Of a stretch of 64,000 nt of DNA, positions 22,641-33,849 are shown in pieces (the first letter of the stretch is position 1; every line of letters begins with the position of its first letter). A program made the translations under genes and the position numbers. Origin of the DNA: Schistocerca nitens (taxonomy: Eukaryota > Arthropoda > Insecta > Orthoptera > Acrididae); contig NC_064618.1 in NCBI RefSeq assembly GCF_023898315.1, forward strand, positions 190,083,548 through 190,147,547, written 5' to 3'. The notes beneath the pieces were generated by a model, which was not told the origin of the DNA, searched no databases, and worked only from the letters and a program-made list of their open reading frames with translations.

Positions 22641-22869
22641 GCACTACTGCGGCTCACGTTGGTGGTGTTTGTAGGTTTTCGCCCTCTGTTGGAGGCCAGA
22701 CGGTATCATTTAGTTGGCATGGTTGCAGTTGTTTGCCTTTTCCTCGTGTTGACTGCTGCCACACGGTTTAGCAAGCGTCACCTGACCACTAGTGGCAGCA
22801 GCAGCGGTTATCGATATATAGTAACTGTTGCCCTATCTTTGAGGCGACGTCGTTGTTTTTCCGGGACGT

Positions 22870-23070
22870 TCAAAATGGTTCAAATGGCTCTGAGCACTAT
22901 GGGACTTAACATCTGAGCTCGTAAGTCTCCTACACTTACAACTGCTTAAACCTAACTAACCTAAGGACATCACACACATTCATGCCCTAGGCAGGATTCG
23001 AACCTACGACCGTAGCAGCAGCGCGGTTACGAACTGAAGTGCCTAGAACGGTTCGACCACAGCGGCCGGC
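22870..23070 (-). mobile_element. SINE (Ser/Leu-like head)
   Basis: Exact duplications ttccgggacgt flank it at 22859-22869 and 23071-23081. On the minus strand it has the full head, body and gctcagagccatttgaacca tail. The head is diverged (ggtcgaaccgttctagg instead of the usual gccgagcggtt form), so the A box is probably weak. Confidence 0.9.
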
Positions 23071-24297
23071 TTCCGGGACGTGTGAGTGTGCCAGTTCGTT
23101 TGGGGACTCAGGAGGAGCCAGGTTCGTGCAGTGCCAGAACACGCCGGGACCACTGGCGGCAGGCATGGACTGCCGGATGGAAGGGCTGTGGTCACGAGGG
23201 TGCACGACCTTGCCGTACACGAGATCCAGCAAGCTTTAAGATGAGTGCATTTCAATCCAAGTAGAGAAAACTCCACCGTTGTGATAACTCGCGGTTCTCC
23301 AGTGACTTGGGTTCGTGTTCCTGCTCGTAATGTCGCCGAGGCGAAGAGCAACGAGTGGAGTGCATGGGGAAGGCGGATCTGATTAGCTTTCCTCGATTTC
23401 TTATTAATATTTACTGCGTTCAACCTGTTACTATTTGTTAAGTTCAACCAGTGGTAATTTTTCTTGCCTAGTGGCCGCTAACGCCCCAGTTACCTGCCTG
23501 AGGGTTAGGGGATGTAACGGCAGTGTACGTTTCCTCACCTTGCCACTGCTGTCCGGTAAGGCGTGTAGTTTTGACAGCTTTCTTGATTGTAGGCTGGTAG
23601 GTGAGTCTTCTACTCTGGTGGTAGTGATTCCTTCTCCTTCCGGCAGCTCTCAACACGGTAGTCTGGATACGGAGTGCAGACCGACGGTTCCGGCTTTGGC
23701 GTATTGTTCCATCGTGGCATTTGGTTTATCGCACGTCAGGTAGCTTCAGCAAGATTATCATAAGTCATTCGTTGCACTGCCACTAGTCTGAGTTACCATC
23801 TTGTGAAGTGATTGCAACTGTTGGGTGCCTGTCTCATTGCTCGCGGGAGTTTTTGTTGCGGGATCTTCTCAGAGGTCGATTCCTGGAGCACCCTCTGTGG
23901 CCCCTTGTTTCTTGTAAGACATATGTGTTCTAAAAGGAGGTCTGATGGCCAGTAATTCAGTGTAACGCTCCTTCAGCCCACGCCTTCTGCGGGTATAATC
24001 TGCCGCAGTATCCCTTAAGAAACTTATGTACTGGTCCTTGTGTTTTATTATTGTATTATTTATTACAATACCTTGTAAAGCCTACATTAAAAGTTATATA
24101 TGTCTAGTTAATAGTTCTGGTTGCCTTCTGGAATAAATCTAGTAATGTAGAGTTCAATGGATATTAAGGGTTGTATTACAAAGTTCACTATCATCTTATT
24201 TCACCCGTTTGGTGATCAATTGCGTGTTTCTTTTAATTAACCTTTGCTGCTGTATTTGCTGTTTTGCAGCAGGTTTCTAATATTTTTTTTATATTAT

Positions 24298-24620
24298 TGC
24301 CGTTCCTGGCGCGTAAGACTTTCAGCCGTGATTGTGGTCATTTACCTTAAAATTTCAATTTGGTATTTGTATTTTACCAGTAAACCTTAAAACCTAGTTT
24401 TCTGCCATTGCTGGCGTCTGATGCTTTTGCTGTGTTTGTGGCGACCTGCCTTTAATATTTAAATACCTGTAATTTGTAACTTGCAGCGAATTTTAAACAG
24501 TTCTTAATTGACTGCTATTCCTGGCGTGTAAGGCCTTCTGCCCACATCACAGTCGCTTCCTTTTAAAACACTATCTGCTGTGTCTGTATTTACTGGTGAT
24601 TTGCTAAATTGTAACTTACT
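24298..24620. repeat. Degenerate ~107-bp tandem repeats, about three units
   Basis: Related starts recur at about 24298 (gccgttcctggcgcgtaag), 24405 (gccattgctggcgtctgat) and 24512 (gctattcctggcgtgtaag), about 107 bases apart. Each is followed by a T-rich stretch containing ctgt-tttgt-like sequence. The units are diverged, so the array is old. Confidence 0.55.
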
Positions 24621-24760
24621 GAAAACACTATTATTTACGCAGTTGTTAATTCCTTCATTAATAACGTGTGGTATTGTTTATTTATTGTTGAGTCTGGAAT
24701 TACTGGTTTAAAATAAATTGTGTGTAACTGTAAAAGGCAACTAATAGTAACTTATTACGG

Positions 24761-25570
24761 CACTGTTCACAATCGTAACCGAATCCTGTCTTCCCTTGAC
24801 TATAAGGTTTCAGATTGAACGGCAGATTTCTAGTTGTTAGAGCCGATAATGATTGGTGCCTCTGGAACCGCAAAAAATATGCATGCCGTTTCATTATCTG
24901 GGCACGTGCTGCGTGCGTGTTGTCCTATTGGGAGGAACGGTGTCACCTGCGAGGGCGGAAGAATGAAAGGCCCCCAATATCGGCGGAACCCTTTGGCTAC
25001 GGGCAGTTTCGCTGAAAAACAGCTTTTTGGATGATCGCTATGAAACCCGAGGTTACGGCTCCTCGCCATAAAATCCAACACACTGCATCCTGATATCGAG
25101 CCAGCGCTGAATACAACCGCTCTCTGTAGTCTGCCAGCCGCACAAGCAACCAAACCACTACGCCACCTTTCACATTGGTTCCTCAGTCGTTTTTCAGACA
25201 ACCATCATAAAAGATCTCTTTCATTTTACAGTATTATTATATTTTTTTACTACTGATTATTAGAATTACGTATTTTACACCGCACACTAGTACGGTGGTA
25301 GAAATTTGATAATGTGGTACCTTTTATGGTATTGCAGCGTGTAGATTTAAAATTAAGTGATAAATTTTTTCAGCGAGAGATTTGTTTCCTATATTTCCTG
25401 CGTAACTGTCTCTGATTATCCAAAATATGTTTCCCCTTTACACCCACACAAAGCAATCCTCTTCAGCCAAGAAGCTTTTAACCTTTCCATTTGGCTTAAA
25501 CTGAATGTGTGAAGGCTTTTTTCCCGTATCGTTTACAGATCTTTAGGCCTTATCCCTCAACCTCGGATAC
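24761..25570. other. Unassigned stretch
   Basis: Nothing recognised. Confidence 0.35.
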
Positions 25571-26060
25571 AGACCTGCCGATTCTAGTTGAAATCTTGAT
25601 TCAAATGTCTTCGTTGCATAACCTCCTCCAGTTGATTTTTCCATCCTACAGTGGGTCTTCCTCTTTTGCTATTGTAGGGAGGTTGCCAACAAAGTACTTT
25701 TTTGGCCCACCTTTCATCGCACCATCTCATCACGTGGTTCAAATGGCTCTGAGCACTATGGGACTCAACTGCTGAGGTCATTAGTCCCCTAGAACTTAGA
25801 ACTAGTTAAACCTAACTAACCTAAGGACATCACGAACATCCATGCCCGAGGCAGGATTCGAACCTGCGACCGTAGCGGTCTTGCGGTTCCAGACTACAGC
25901 GCCTTTAACCGCACGGCCACTTCGGCCGGCCTCATCACGTGCCTATAAATTTTTAAATGCGGTTTTTCCATCTCTTCGGTGATGTACACGGGTATGTCCG
26001 TTCCCTAGCTGATTTATCTATTTAGGATTTTCTATCACCCTAAATATCTACAACTGTTCA
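25571..26060 (-). pseudogene. LINE C-terminal fragment
   Basis: On the minus strand, VMRWCDERWAKKVLCWQPPY is followed by KRGRPTVGWKNQLEEVM at about 25620-25735. This matches the C-terminal tail (G-R-P-x-x-x-W block) found after the reverse transcriptase in several insect LINEs. A SINE at 25737-25930 interrupts it. Related but degenerate sequence continues to about 26060. Confidence 0.6.
25737..25930 (-). mobile_element. SINE (Ser/Leu-like head) in a LINE fragment
   Basis: The exact duplication ctcatcacgtg flanks it (25726-25736 and 25931-25941). Head, B box (ggttcgaatcc), body and tail are complete on the minus strand, but there is no A run before the target copy. Confidence 0.9.
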
Positions 26061-26099
26061 CAAAAAATGCATTTGCCTTGCTGATAGTCTTCAGTCATA

Positions 26100-27192
26100 C
26101 GCTACTGGACATTAAAATTGCTATACCACGAAGATGACATGCTACAGGTGCTAAATTTAACCGACAGGAAGAAAATGCTGTGATACACAAACGATTACCT
26201 TTTCAGAGAATTAACACAAGGTTGGCGCCGATGGCGACACCTACAACGTGCTGACATGAATAAAGTTTCCTTCCAATTTCTCATACACAAACAGCAGTTG
26301 ACCGGCGTTGCCTGGTGAAACGTTGTTGTGATGCCTCGTGTAACGAGTTGAAATACGTACCATCACGTTTCCGACTTTGATAATGGTCGGATCGTAGCCT
26401 ATCGTGGTTGCGGTTTATCGTATCGCGACATTGCTGCTTGCGTTGGTCGATTTCAATGACTGATAGCAGAATACGGAACGCCGTGCTGGATCCCAACGGC
26501 CTCGTATCACTAGCAATCGAGATGACAGACATCTTATCCGCATGGCTGTAACGGATCGTGCAGCCACGTCTCGATCCCTGAGTCAATAGATGGGGACGTT
26601 TGCCAGACAACAACCATCTGCACGAACAGTTCGACGACGTTTGCAGCAGCATGGACTATCAGCTCGGAGACCATGTCCGCCGTTACCCTTGACGCTCCTT
26701 CACAGACAGGAGCGCCTGCGATGGTGTACTCAGCGACGAACCTGGGTGCACGAATGGCAAAACCTAATTTTTCAGATGAATCCAGGTTCTGTTTGCAGCA
26801 TCATGATGGTCGCATCCATGTTTGGCGACATCGCGGTTAACGCACATTGGAAGCGTGTACTCGTCTTCGGCATACTGGCGTATCAGCCGGCGTGATGGTA
26901 TCAGTTGCCATTGGTTACACGTTTCGGTCACCTCTTGTTCGCATTGACGGCGCATTGAACGTTACATTTCAGATGTGTTACGACCCGTGGTTCTACCCTT
27001 CATTCGATCCCTGCGAAACCCTACATTTCAGGAAGATAATGCACGACCGCATATTGCAGGTCCTGTACTGGCCTTTCTGGATACAGACAACGTCCGACTG
27101 CTGCCCTGGCCAGCACTCTGGCTCGTCACAACATGCCAGTCACTACTGTTGATGAACAGTTGTATCGTGTTGAAGCTCCATGGGCATCTGTA
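26100..27192 (+). mobile_element. Tc1-like transposon, second copy, 3' truncated
   Basis: Same family as 16706-19002. The left terminal repeat gctactggacattaaaattg is preserved next to a TA. The transposase is readable in pieces, with FSDESRF near 26770-26790 and EDNARPHIAGPVLAFLDTDN near 27030-27085. Compared with the other copy it lacks about 24 bp near 26457. It also lacks a longer stretch near 27116 that would hold the third acidic residue (the P-I-E-N block). Similarity stops at about 27192, so the right terminal repeat is lost. It cannot be autonomous. Confidence 0.85.
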
Positions 27193-27678
27193 GGCACAAG
27201 GTGTTCTTTTTTTCAAATTATCTAATGTGTGTAGACAGTCACATATAAAATATCTTTTATTTGTCTCTTTTTTTTGCTTTTACCTGAGCAAATGATGCAA
27301 TCCACCTTATTCTCTTTTATTTGTCGTTTTCTTTCTTTAACCTGAGCAAAGGATTGAATCCAGCTTATTGATATATCTATTTAGCTTCTGTTTTCCTCTA
27401 CCTTATTCTATTTTACAGGAATGAAGATCCGAAATTGTTAGTCCCACATATTCATACTTTTGACATGCCTCAACAGCATTTTCATCTATGATTTCCTAAA
27501 GAGAGATATTTTGTTTTACAAAATTTTCTTAGTCCGACCACAACGTATGTTTTTAAGATCTTCATCGTCATTTGCGATATAACATAGTCATATTCAACCA
27601 ACATAATTTGGTCACTGGCAAATAGTAATCCCGAACAGTAATCCCTGTCTGTGGCTGGGCCCATTCCTTTACACTTAT
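27193..27678. other. Unassigned AT-rich stretch
   Basis: Nothing recognised. A pair of related phrases (ttctcttttatttgtc and acctgagcaaa...) repeats at about 27255 and 27315 as a short imperfect duplication. Confidence 0.4.
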
Positions 27679-27769
27679 CGAGCGGTGTGGCGCTGTGGTT
27701 ACCACATTGGACTCGCATTTTGGAGCACGACGGCTCAAACCCGCGTCCGGCCATCCTGATATAGATTTT

Positions 27770-28069
27770 CCTTTTGGATTTGGTTTTGCTTCGCTTTAGG
27801 GCGCAAAAAACAATGCGCCCAAGTCAAAACTATGGAAAACGAAGACAGACAAGAGCTAAAATACGACCAGACGTCAGTCCCAATTGACATACGAGAAGAC
27901 AGCGAATAAAAGGCACGTGGAGAAATTGCTGATAAAGACACCATACAGAAACTGATGTCCAAAATTAAAAATTAAGTGGTCTTCGCCATATTGCTTTGGC
28001 GGATAAAAAGTAAAACGTGGTCGACAGCCGGCGCGTCATTTGCTAAAAGGGCCGATCAGTCAGACGGCA
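27770..28069. mobile_element. ~300-bp insertion within a SINE
   Basis: The segment lies between two copies of agatttt (27763-27769 and 28070-28076), at a point where related SINE copies are continuous. It has an internal region gctttagggcgcaaaaaa...atgcgccc that can form a short hairpin. No coding similarity or terminal repeat was identified, so the class is unknown. Confidence 0.6.
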
Positions 28070-28072
28070 AGA

Positions 28073-28697
28073 TTTTGCGTGATTTCCCTAAGTCGCTTCA
28101 GCCAAATACCGGGATGATTCCTTTGAAAGGTCACAGCCGACGTCCTTCTCCACCCTTCCTAACCCGATGAGACCGACGACCTCGTTGTTTGGTCCCCTTT
28201 TGCGTGATTTCCCTAAGTCGCTTCAGGCAAATACCGGGATGATTCCTTTGAAAGGTCACAGCCGACGTCCTTCTCCACCCTTCCTAACCCGATGAGACCG
28301 ACGGCTCTCGTTGTTTGATCCCCTTTTGCGTGATTTCCCTAAGTCGCTTCAGGCAAATACCGGGATGATTCCTTTGAAAGGTCACAGCCGACGTCCTTCT
28401 CCACCCTTCCTAACCCGATGAGACCGACGACCTCGTTGTTTGGTCCCCTTTTGCGTGATTTCCCTAAGTCGCTTCAGGCAAATACCGGGATGATTCCTTT
28501 GAAAGGTCACAGCCGACGTCCTTCTCCACCCTTCCTAACCCGATGAGACCGACGACCTCGTTGTTTGGTCCCCTTTTGCGTGATTTCCCTAAGTCGCTTC
28601 AGGCAAATACCGGGTTGATTCCTTTGAAAGGTCACAGCCGACGTCCTTCTCCACCCTTCCTAACCCGATGAGACCGACGGCCTCGTTGTTTGGTCCC
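28073..28697 (+). repeat. Tandem array, 5 x ~125 bp, derived from a SINE body
   Basis: Unit starts (ttttgcgtgatttcccta) occur at 28073, 28198, 28324, 28449 and 28574, with spacings of 125, 126, 125 and 125. Units differ by only a few bases: for example gccaaatacc in the first against ggcaaatacc later, an added tc in the second, and gggttgatt in the fifth. Each unit spans the SINE body from gcgtgatttccc to the tail gttgtttggtcccc. The near identity indicates recent amplification or homogenisation. Confidence 0.95.
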
Positions 28698-28869
28698 CTC
28701 CCCCCAATCAACAAACGAATCTTCTCACTTTTCCGCCCATAGATAAGAACTTATTTCAGATAATGGTTACACAGTACACATATCTAAAATCTTTTACTTT
28801 GGAGATTTATTTTCCTATTTTAGTTCTTTTCACTAAACCATTGTAAACTTTTTAAATCCAGTGATACAT

Positions 28870-29600
28870 ATCTTACTTACCCAGATACATATGACAAAAT
28901 GAGAAACATGAGCGGCGACACAGTTATTCACTCACAGACAGCAAAAGACTTGAAAAATCAGTTGAAGAGAATTTATAGTGCCTTGAAAAGAGATTGTAAG
29001 GTGAAAATCAATACATGTATTATAGATATAATGAAGTTCAGTAGAATGAAGTTAAGTAGCACTTGGAAAATTAATTTAGGAAACGTTGGAAACTGAAGAT
29101 GTGAATTAAAATTTATGCTGCCGCCGGAACACGAACTCGGGTCTTCTTGCTTACGAGGTAGATATGCTGACCATTACACCACCCGGCAGTTAAAAGACAC
29201 ACGCTGAAACAAGTAGACGGGTGTGGCTATTTGTGCAGTTAAATGAATTACACTGGCAGAAGTAAAGAAAATTAATGTATAGTGGACAGAGGAAAAAAAT
29301 CTTTTTCTAAAAGAGAAATGTATCTCAACATGAATTACATAGTTAGCTCCAGTTCTTTGTTTGTAGTGTGGCCTAATACTGAAATGGAACATGAACGATG
29401 AATACTACAGACAAGAATTTACAGACAGATTTGGAAATCTGATTCACAGAGTGGACTGCACAACGAGTGAAGGTCTACTGAACCGTATCGAGGAGCAGAG
29501 GGCTTCACTGAAAGAAGGGATACGTTGACAGGACACATCCTGGTGGGCCAAGGAATATTTATTTTCGTATTGCAGGAAAGTGTGCGGAAATGAGGTGGGG
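28870..29600 (+). pseudogene. LINE reverse transcriptase fragment
   Basis: The frame at 28899-29096 (GDTVIHSQTAKDLKNQLKRI then KVKINTCIIDIMKFSRMK) matches the stretch from the catalytic block to the K-I-N-x-x-K-T block of RTE-like LINEs, with the catalytic F/Y-A-D-D reduced to MSGD. C-terminal pieces (NRIEEQRASLKEGIR-like) are readable at about 29480-29525. A tRNA-derived fragment at 29097-29197 lies between the two. Confidence 0.6.
29097..29197 (-). mobile_element. tRNA-derived repeat fragment
   Basis: On the minus strand the sequence has an A-box-like ggtgtaatggtcagcata and a B-box-like cccgagttcgtgttccgg within a tRNA-length window. It is flanked by aaaattttaattc-type sequence rather than a CCA end. 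The A box and B box spacing fits tRNA. I read it as the head of a further SINE family and not a functional tRNA gene, because the acceptor and T arms do not pair fully. Confidence 0.55.
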
Positions 29601-29944
29601 AGAGAAGGTGGGAGTAAAATCTGCAGACGAATTCATGGTATGCTTGTGTGTGTTCAGTTTGTTTTCATTTTGCGCCCTGTATTCCTACGACCGTCACAGC
29701 CATCTTCTTCAGATACTGCGAGTTTTGCTGGCATGACCCGTACTCGAACTACACTACCAGTCACCATCCGGACGGAAGAACACCATTAAGCAAACGCGCC
29801 GAGACAACGTGAGAGATCACTTCTAGAAGCAGACCAAGCTTGAGATGCAGTAACCAGATGGAAATGAATCTGTGAGAAGTTAGTAATGTAGGTGTTAAAA
29901 TACTTTCCTAGGAGAGACCAGCGGGAAGAGCAGCATGAATCCAG
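29601..29944. other. Unassigned stretch
   Basis: Nothing recognised. Confidence 0.35.
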
Positions 29945-29955
29945 GGTACTTCCAA

Positions 29956-30154
29956 GCCGGCCGGAGTGGCCGAGCGGTTCTAGGCGCTACGGTCTGGGAC
30001 CGCGCGACCGCTACGGTCGCAGGTTCGAATCGTGCTTCGCGCATGGATGTGTGTGGTGTCCATAGATTAGTTAGGTTTAAGTAGTTCTAAGTTCTAGGAC
30101 ACTGATGACCTCAGAAGATAAGTCTCATAGTGCTCAGAGCCATTTGAACCATTT
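29956..30154 (+). mobile_element. SINE (Ser/Leu-like head), full length
   Basis: The copy starts gccggccggagtggccgagc, contains gagcggttctaggcgc (A-box region) and ggttcgaatcg (B box with one change), then the shared body and the gctcagagccatttgaacca tail. The flanks ggtacttccaa (29945-29955) and ggtacttctaa (30155-30165) are the target duplication with one mismatch. Confidence 0.93.
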
Positions 30155-30291
30155 GGTACTTCTAAAATATTTATCTGATGACACAGGTCTGTAGATACGT
30201 TCTACATAAATGACGATAGGAACATGAAATTAATTTCAGTTTCGCAATGGTTTATTTTATTTTAGAATGAATGTCCGATTTTAGTTAGATA

Positions 30292-31448
30292 CACTGAGAT
30301 GAGGAAAGTCATGTGATTGGATAAGTACATTTAAAGATGGCGACAATATCGCGTACACCTATGCAAAAAGTGTAAAAGGCATCTCATTGGCGGAGCTGTC
30401 ATTTGCACTCATGCGATAAATGTGAAAAGGTTTCCCGCGTGACTGTGGCGCATGACAGGAATTAGCAGACTTTGAACTTGGAATGGTAATTGGAGCTAGA
30501 AGCATGGGACGTACCATTTCGGAAATCATTTGGCAGTTCAATATTCCGAGATGCATCGTGCCAAGAGTTTGGCGAGAATACCAAATTTCAGGTGTTACCT
30601 CCCACCACCGACAACGTAGTGGCTGCCGGCCTTCACATAACTACCGAGAGCAGCGGTGTTTGTGTAGAGATGAGAGTGCTAACAGACAAGCAACACTGCA
30701 TCAAATAACGGCAAAATTCTATGTGGGACATACGACTGGCTGTGCTGAGATATAAGGCGTTAATTGGCTGTGGCAGAAGGAAATGAAAGCAAGTGCCTTT
30801 GCTAGAAGCACAACATCACCTGCAGCACCATATCGGTTGGACCCTAGACGTCTGGAAAACCGTAGCCTCTTCAAATGCATCCCGATTCCAGCTGATAAGA
30901 GCTGATGGTAGCGCTCGAATATGGTGCAGACCACACGTACCCAGGTTGCCAACAAAGCACTGTCCAAGATGGTGGTGGCTCCGTAAAGGTGTGGACCACG
31001 TTTCCTTGAAATGGACTGGGTCCTCAGGTCCAAATGAACCGATTATTGACTGATAATGGTTATGTTTGCCTATCTGGAGACCGTTTGCAGCCGTTCAACG
31101 ATGGAATTGTTATGGATGTCAATGCGCCGTTTCACCGAGCCACAGTTGTTCGTGATTGGTTTGAAAAATATTACTGACACTTCGAGCGAACTGTTTGGCC
31201 CCACAGATCGCCAAACATGGATCCCAAGAAGCATTTCTGGGAAGTGATGGATAGCTCTATTCGTGCACAAAATCCTGCAGCGGAAACACTTTCGAATTTA
31301 CTGTCGGCTGTAGAGTCGGAACACCTCAGTGTTTCTGCAGGGGCTTCCAACGACTTGAGTCCATGCCACGTCGGGTTGCTACACTATGCCCGGAAAAAAG
31401 AGGTTCGACACGATATTAGGCGCTATCCTGTGACTTGTTACCTCAGTG
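30292..31448 (+). mobile_element. Tc1-like transposon, second family
   Basis: The left end reads cactgagatgaggaaagtca after TA (30290-30291). The reverse complement of the right end reads cactgaggtaacaagtcaca, ending at 31448 and followed by TT instead of TA. Its length of 1157 bp is normal for Tc1 elements. A second copy of this family lies at 62109 onward. Confidence 0.85.
30470..31400 (+). pseudogene. Tc1-like transposase, degenerate
   Basis: Readable parts: helix-turn-helix MVIGARSMGRTISEIIWQFN and WREYQISGVTSHHRQRSG near 30483-30620; a first core block NASRFQLIRADGSARIW near 30870-30925 where the expected D-E-S-R-F begins with N; a second block MDVNAPFHRATVVRDWFEKY near 31112-31170; and a third block PNMDPKKHFWEVMDSSIRAQ near 31210-31270 where the usual N-P-I-E-H reads DPKKH, losing the acidic residue. 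Several frameshifts lie between. It is inactive. Confidence 0.85.
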
Positions 31449-32666
31449 TTTTTGTCAGGATGTGTTTACTGCAAAGGTGGCGGGGTATTTATTACTGCAA
31501 ATAGTTGTACAATACAGAGTTTATTACAGATTACTAATGTGAAATAATTTGGGTGAAGCTAAGCTCAAAGGTGTGGCAGCTATGGCTATGAAATGCTCCT
31601 ATTGGAAAGTTGTCTCAGAAAATCTAACGGCAGGGATCTGCAGAGAGATTCTGCGCAGTATCGTGAATAAGTTTCCTGGTTATGCTGGTGTAATAATAGT
31701 TGAGTTCATATTCCTAGTTATAGAACGGAAGAGTCGTGTTGCCATAACTCGGGCCAGATAAAGGGATTTGTTTAACATTATTATGAATGTCATTTTAAAA
31801 ATTTTTCTTGGCGCAGTTAGGTAACCATATCATTAGAGTAACATCTTAGATCTCTCAGCGGAAACTGATCTGAACACTTTGTGTCAGTTAACTGACACTC
31901 CACATAAGGCTGCGTCAGCATCAACGAGTACAGGTATTACAAGGAATATTAAGAAGGTGGGGAAACATTTTTTTCCGATCAAAACTGACAAGATACAAAC
32001 GGTAGAGTATCTCGGTAGTGAGCATCAAATACTGATTTCTGAGGAAGATGAATAGGTAAAATTTAAAAACAATATTTAATATTCCTCAGAAGAATTTGTG
32101 CCTAGGAGGGTTTAAGTGATCTTAAAGTCTAGCTAACATAAAAAGCTGAAAGAAGCGAAAATGAACGTAACGAGAACACCGAGACTAGCGTTCAATGAAT
32201 TTGGAAGTGAAATTCGCCAGACAACGAAATTGACAGGAGATGTGAAAATGAGAAACATGCTAGGAACAACTTTGCGGTATGAAACCTCTGAACCATTTAC
32301 GAATAAAGTGAAACTTACGGCAAACTTAACACTAGAAGAGGGCGCCATGTTAGGGACTTCGGAAGCTAAAAAACGAGCGGCAGACGTGGCAAGGACTACA
32401 TAAGAAGCAGACCAGCACAGTCCAGCAGAAGGTATCCAGTATCAAACACAGACTATAACTCTAGAAATAAATTTGTGAAAATATACATCTCGAGCTCAGC
32501 ATTCCATCAAAGTAATCTATGAACTTCAGCAAAACCCAAAAGGAAGAAAACAGAAGCGTTTCAGGTGCTGTGTTGTTTAATGCCATTGATATCCATTTAT
32601 GTGGGTTTCAATGCACGAAGATGCAACTTCACTATATATATATATACCGTAAAATAGCCGCAGTTC
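31449..32666. other. Unassigned stretch
   Basis: Open frames at 31549-31761 and 32161-32403 have no recognised motif. The remainder has no repeat that I know. Confidence 0.35.
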
Positions 32667-32676
32667 CTTTTATATT

Positions 32677-32878
32677 AGGCTGTCTTTGTGGTCGAGAGGT
32701 TCTAGGCGCTTCAGTCCGGAACCGCGCTCCTGCTACGATCGCAGGTTCGAATTCTGCCTCGGGCATGGATAGGTGTGATGTTCTTTGGTTAGTTAGGTTT
32801 AAGTAGTTCTATGTCTAGGGGACTAATGACGTCAGATGTTAAGTCCCATAGTGCTTAGAGCCATTTGAACATTTGAGG
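32677..32878 (+). mobile_element. SINE (Ser/Leu-like head)
   Basis: Head tgtggtcgagaggttctagg, B box ggttcgaattc, the shared body and a tail ending gagccatttgaac are present. The flanks cttttatatt (32667-32676) and cttttgtatt (32879-32888) are a probable target duplication with one mismatch. The head has several substitutions, so this copy looks older than most. Confidence 0.85.
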
Positions 32879-32888
32879 CTTTTGTATT

Positions 32889-33845
32889 TACAAATAAGTC
32901 TATTGAAAATTACGTTAACTGAAAGATCGATTTTGAAACATATGCAACGAGTAAATGAGGCCATTGTCAGTTGCTGTTCTGTGCTAAAAAGATTGACACG
33001 AGAAACGTATACGACACGATCCGCTTCACGCCAATGGGTAAGAAGAGGAAAAAATAGCCGACACGCGCAGACGTCATATTTCATTGGATCCATTGACTGA
33101 ACAGTAGCAATGTGAAAACAATGTAGCTGATATTTGGCGCTGCTGTAGCCGTCCTACGCACTAGGAAGAATGCCCGTTATTTCGATATCTTGGATGAAAC
33201 GGGAGTGGCTTGGACTCGACTGTTTCGATTCGAACTGCGGCAACATTCCTGCGAGCTCCAGACAACACGAACTCTGTTAATGGAGGGCCTTACACCCCTG
33301 CCTCAATGCACGAGCTATCTGCTTACGGGCACCATTACGCTCACGCAGCAGAGAAATCGGACCGGTCTGACCACGTCACTCGGTGCTATTCTCTCGTCGG
33401 CCGTCTTTATCTTCATCGGGTATCTCATTATAAGCTAAAAAAGGAACTCTGAAGCTCCCATCCCGACCATAGAAATTAATGGCAACAGCCGTCCAGCTGG
33501 AGCTAATGGCTCCCACTTCCGAAATTCTACAAGAGATCTTCCGTAAGGCACGTACCCACACCGCTACGCTTATGCAGCTACCGCTTCCTCTCACACGTGG
33601 AACCCAAAGAAAGAAACTCATTTTCCCTTCATTACAGAAGCATAGTACTTACAGTGAAGCGATCTGTTAATATATTGATAAAGATTTGTTATTGATACGT
33701 TCGATTAACACGAAAGTATTACGACGATGCTTCGTATGCTTAAATGGGAATTCCTGAGCAAAAGACGATCTTTTCGCTAAACACTACTGACAAATTTTAG
33801 AGAACAGTCATTTGAAGCTAGCTACAAAAAGATTCGGCTGCTGCG
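32889..33845. other. Unassigned stretch
   Basis: No known repeat or gene. Open frames at 33190-33452 and 33479-33670 lack motifs. Confidence 0.35.
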
Positions 33846-33849
33846 AAGG

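Larger units (their letters stand above)
22640..24760. other. Repeat-like block, possible LTR/5' region remnant
   Basis: The block is GC-rich to about 23900 and then AT-rich, with a periodic motif near 24298-24620. It lacks coding similarity but has the look of an untranslated or LTR region of a retrotransposon. I base this on composition and on recall of similar sequences, not on terminal repeats, which I could not find. A SINE interrupts it at 22870-23070. Confidence 0.3.
27679..28720 (+). mobile_element. Second-family SINE, split and internally amplified
   Basis: The head at 27679-27769 carries gcggtgtggcgctgtggtta and ggctcaaacccgcgtccgg, the tRNA-like start of the family at 16423-16675 and 45110-45345. 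It is interrupted by about 300 bp (27770-28069) flanked by agatttt on both sides. The body resumes at 28070 and occurs as five tandem units (28073-28697). The SINE's 3' end follows at about 28698-28720 (ctccccccaatcaacaaac). Confidence 0.8.
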
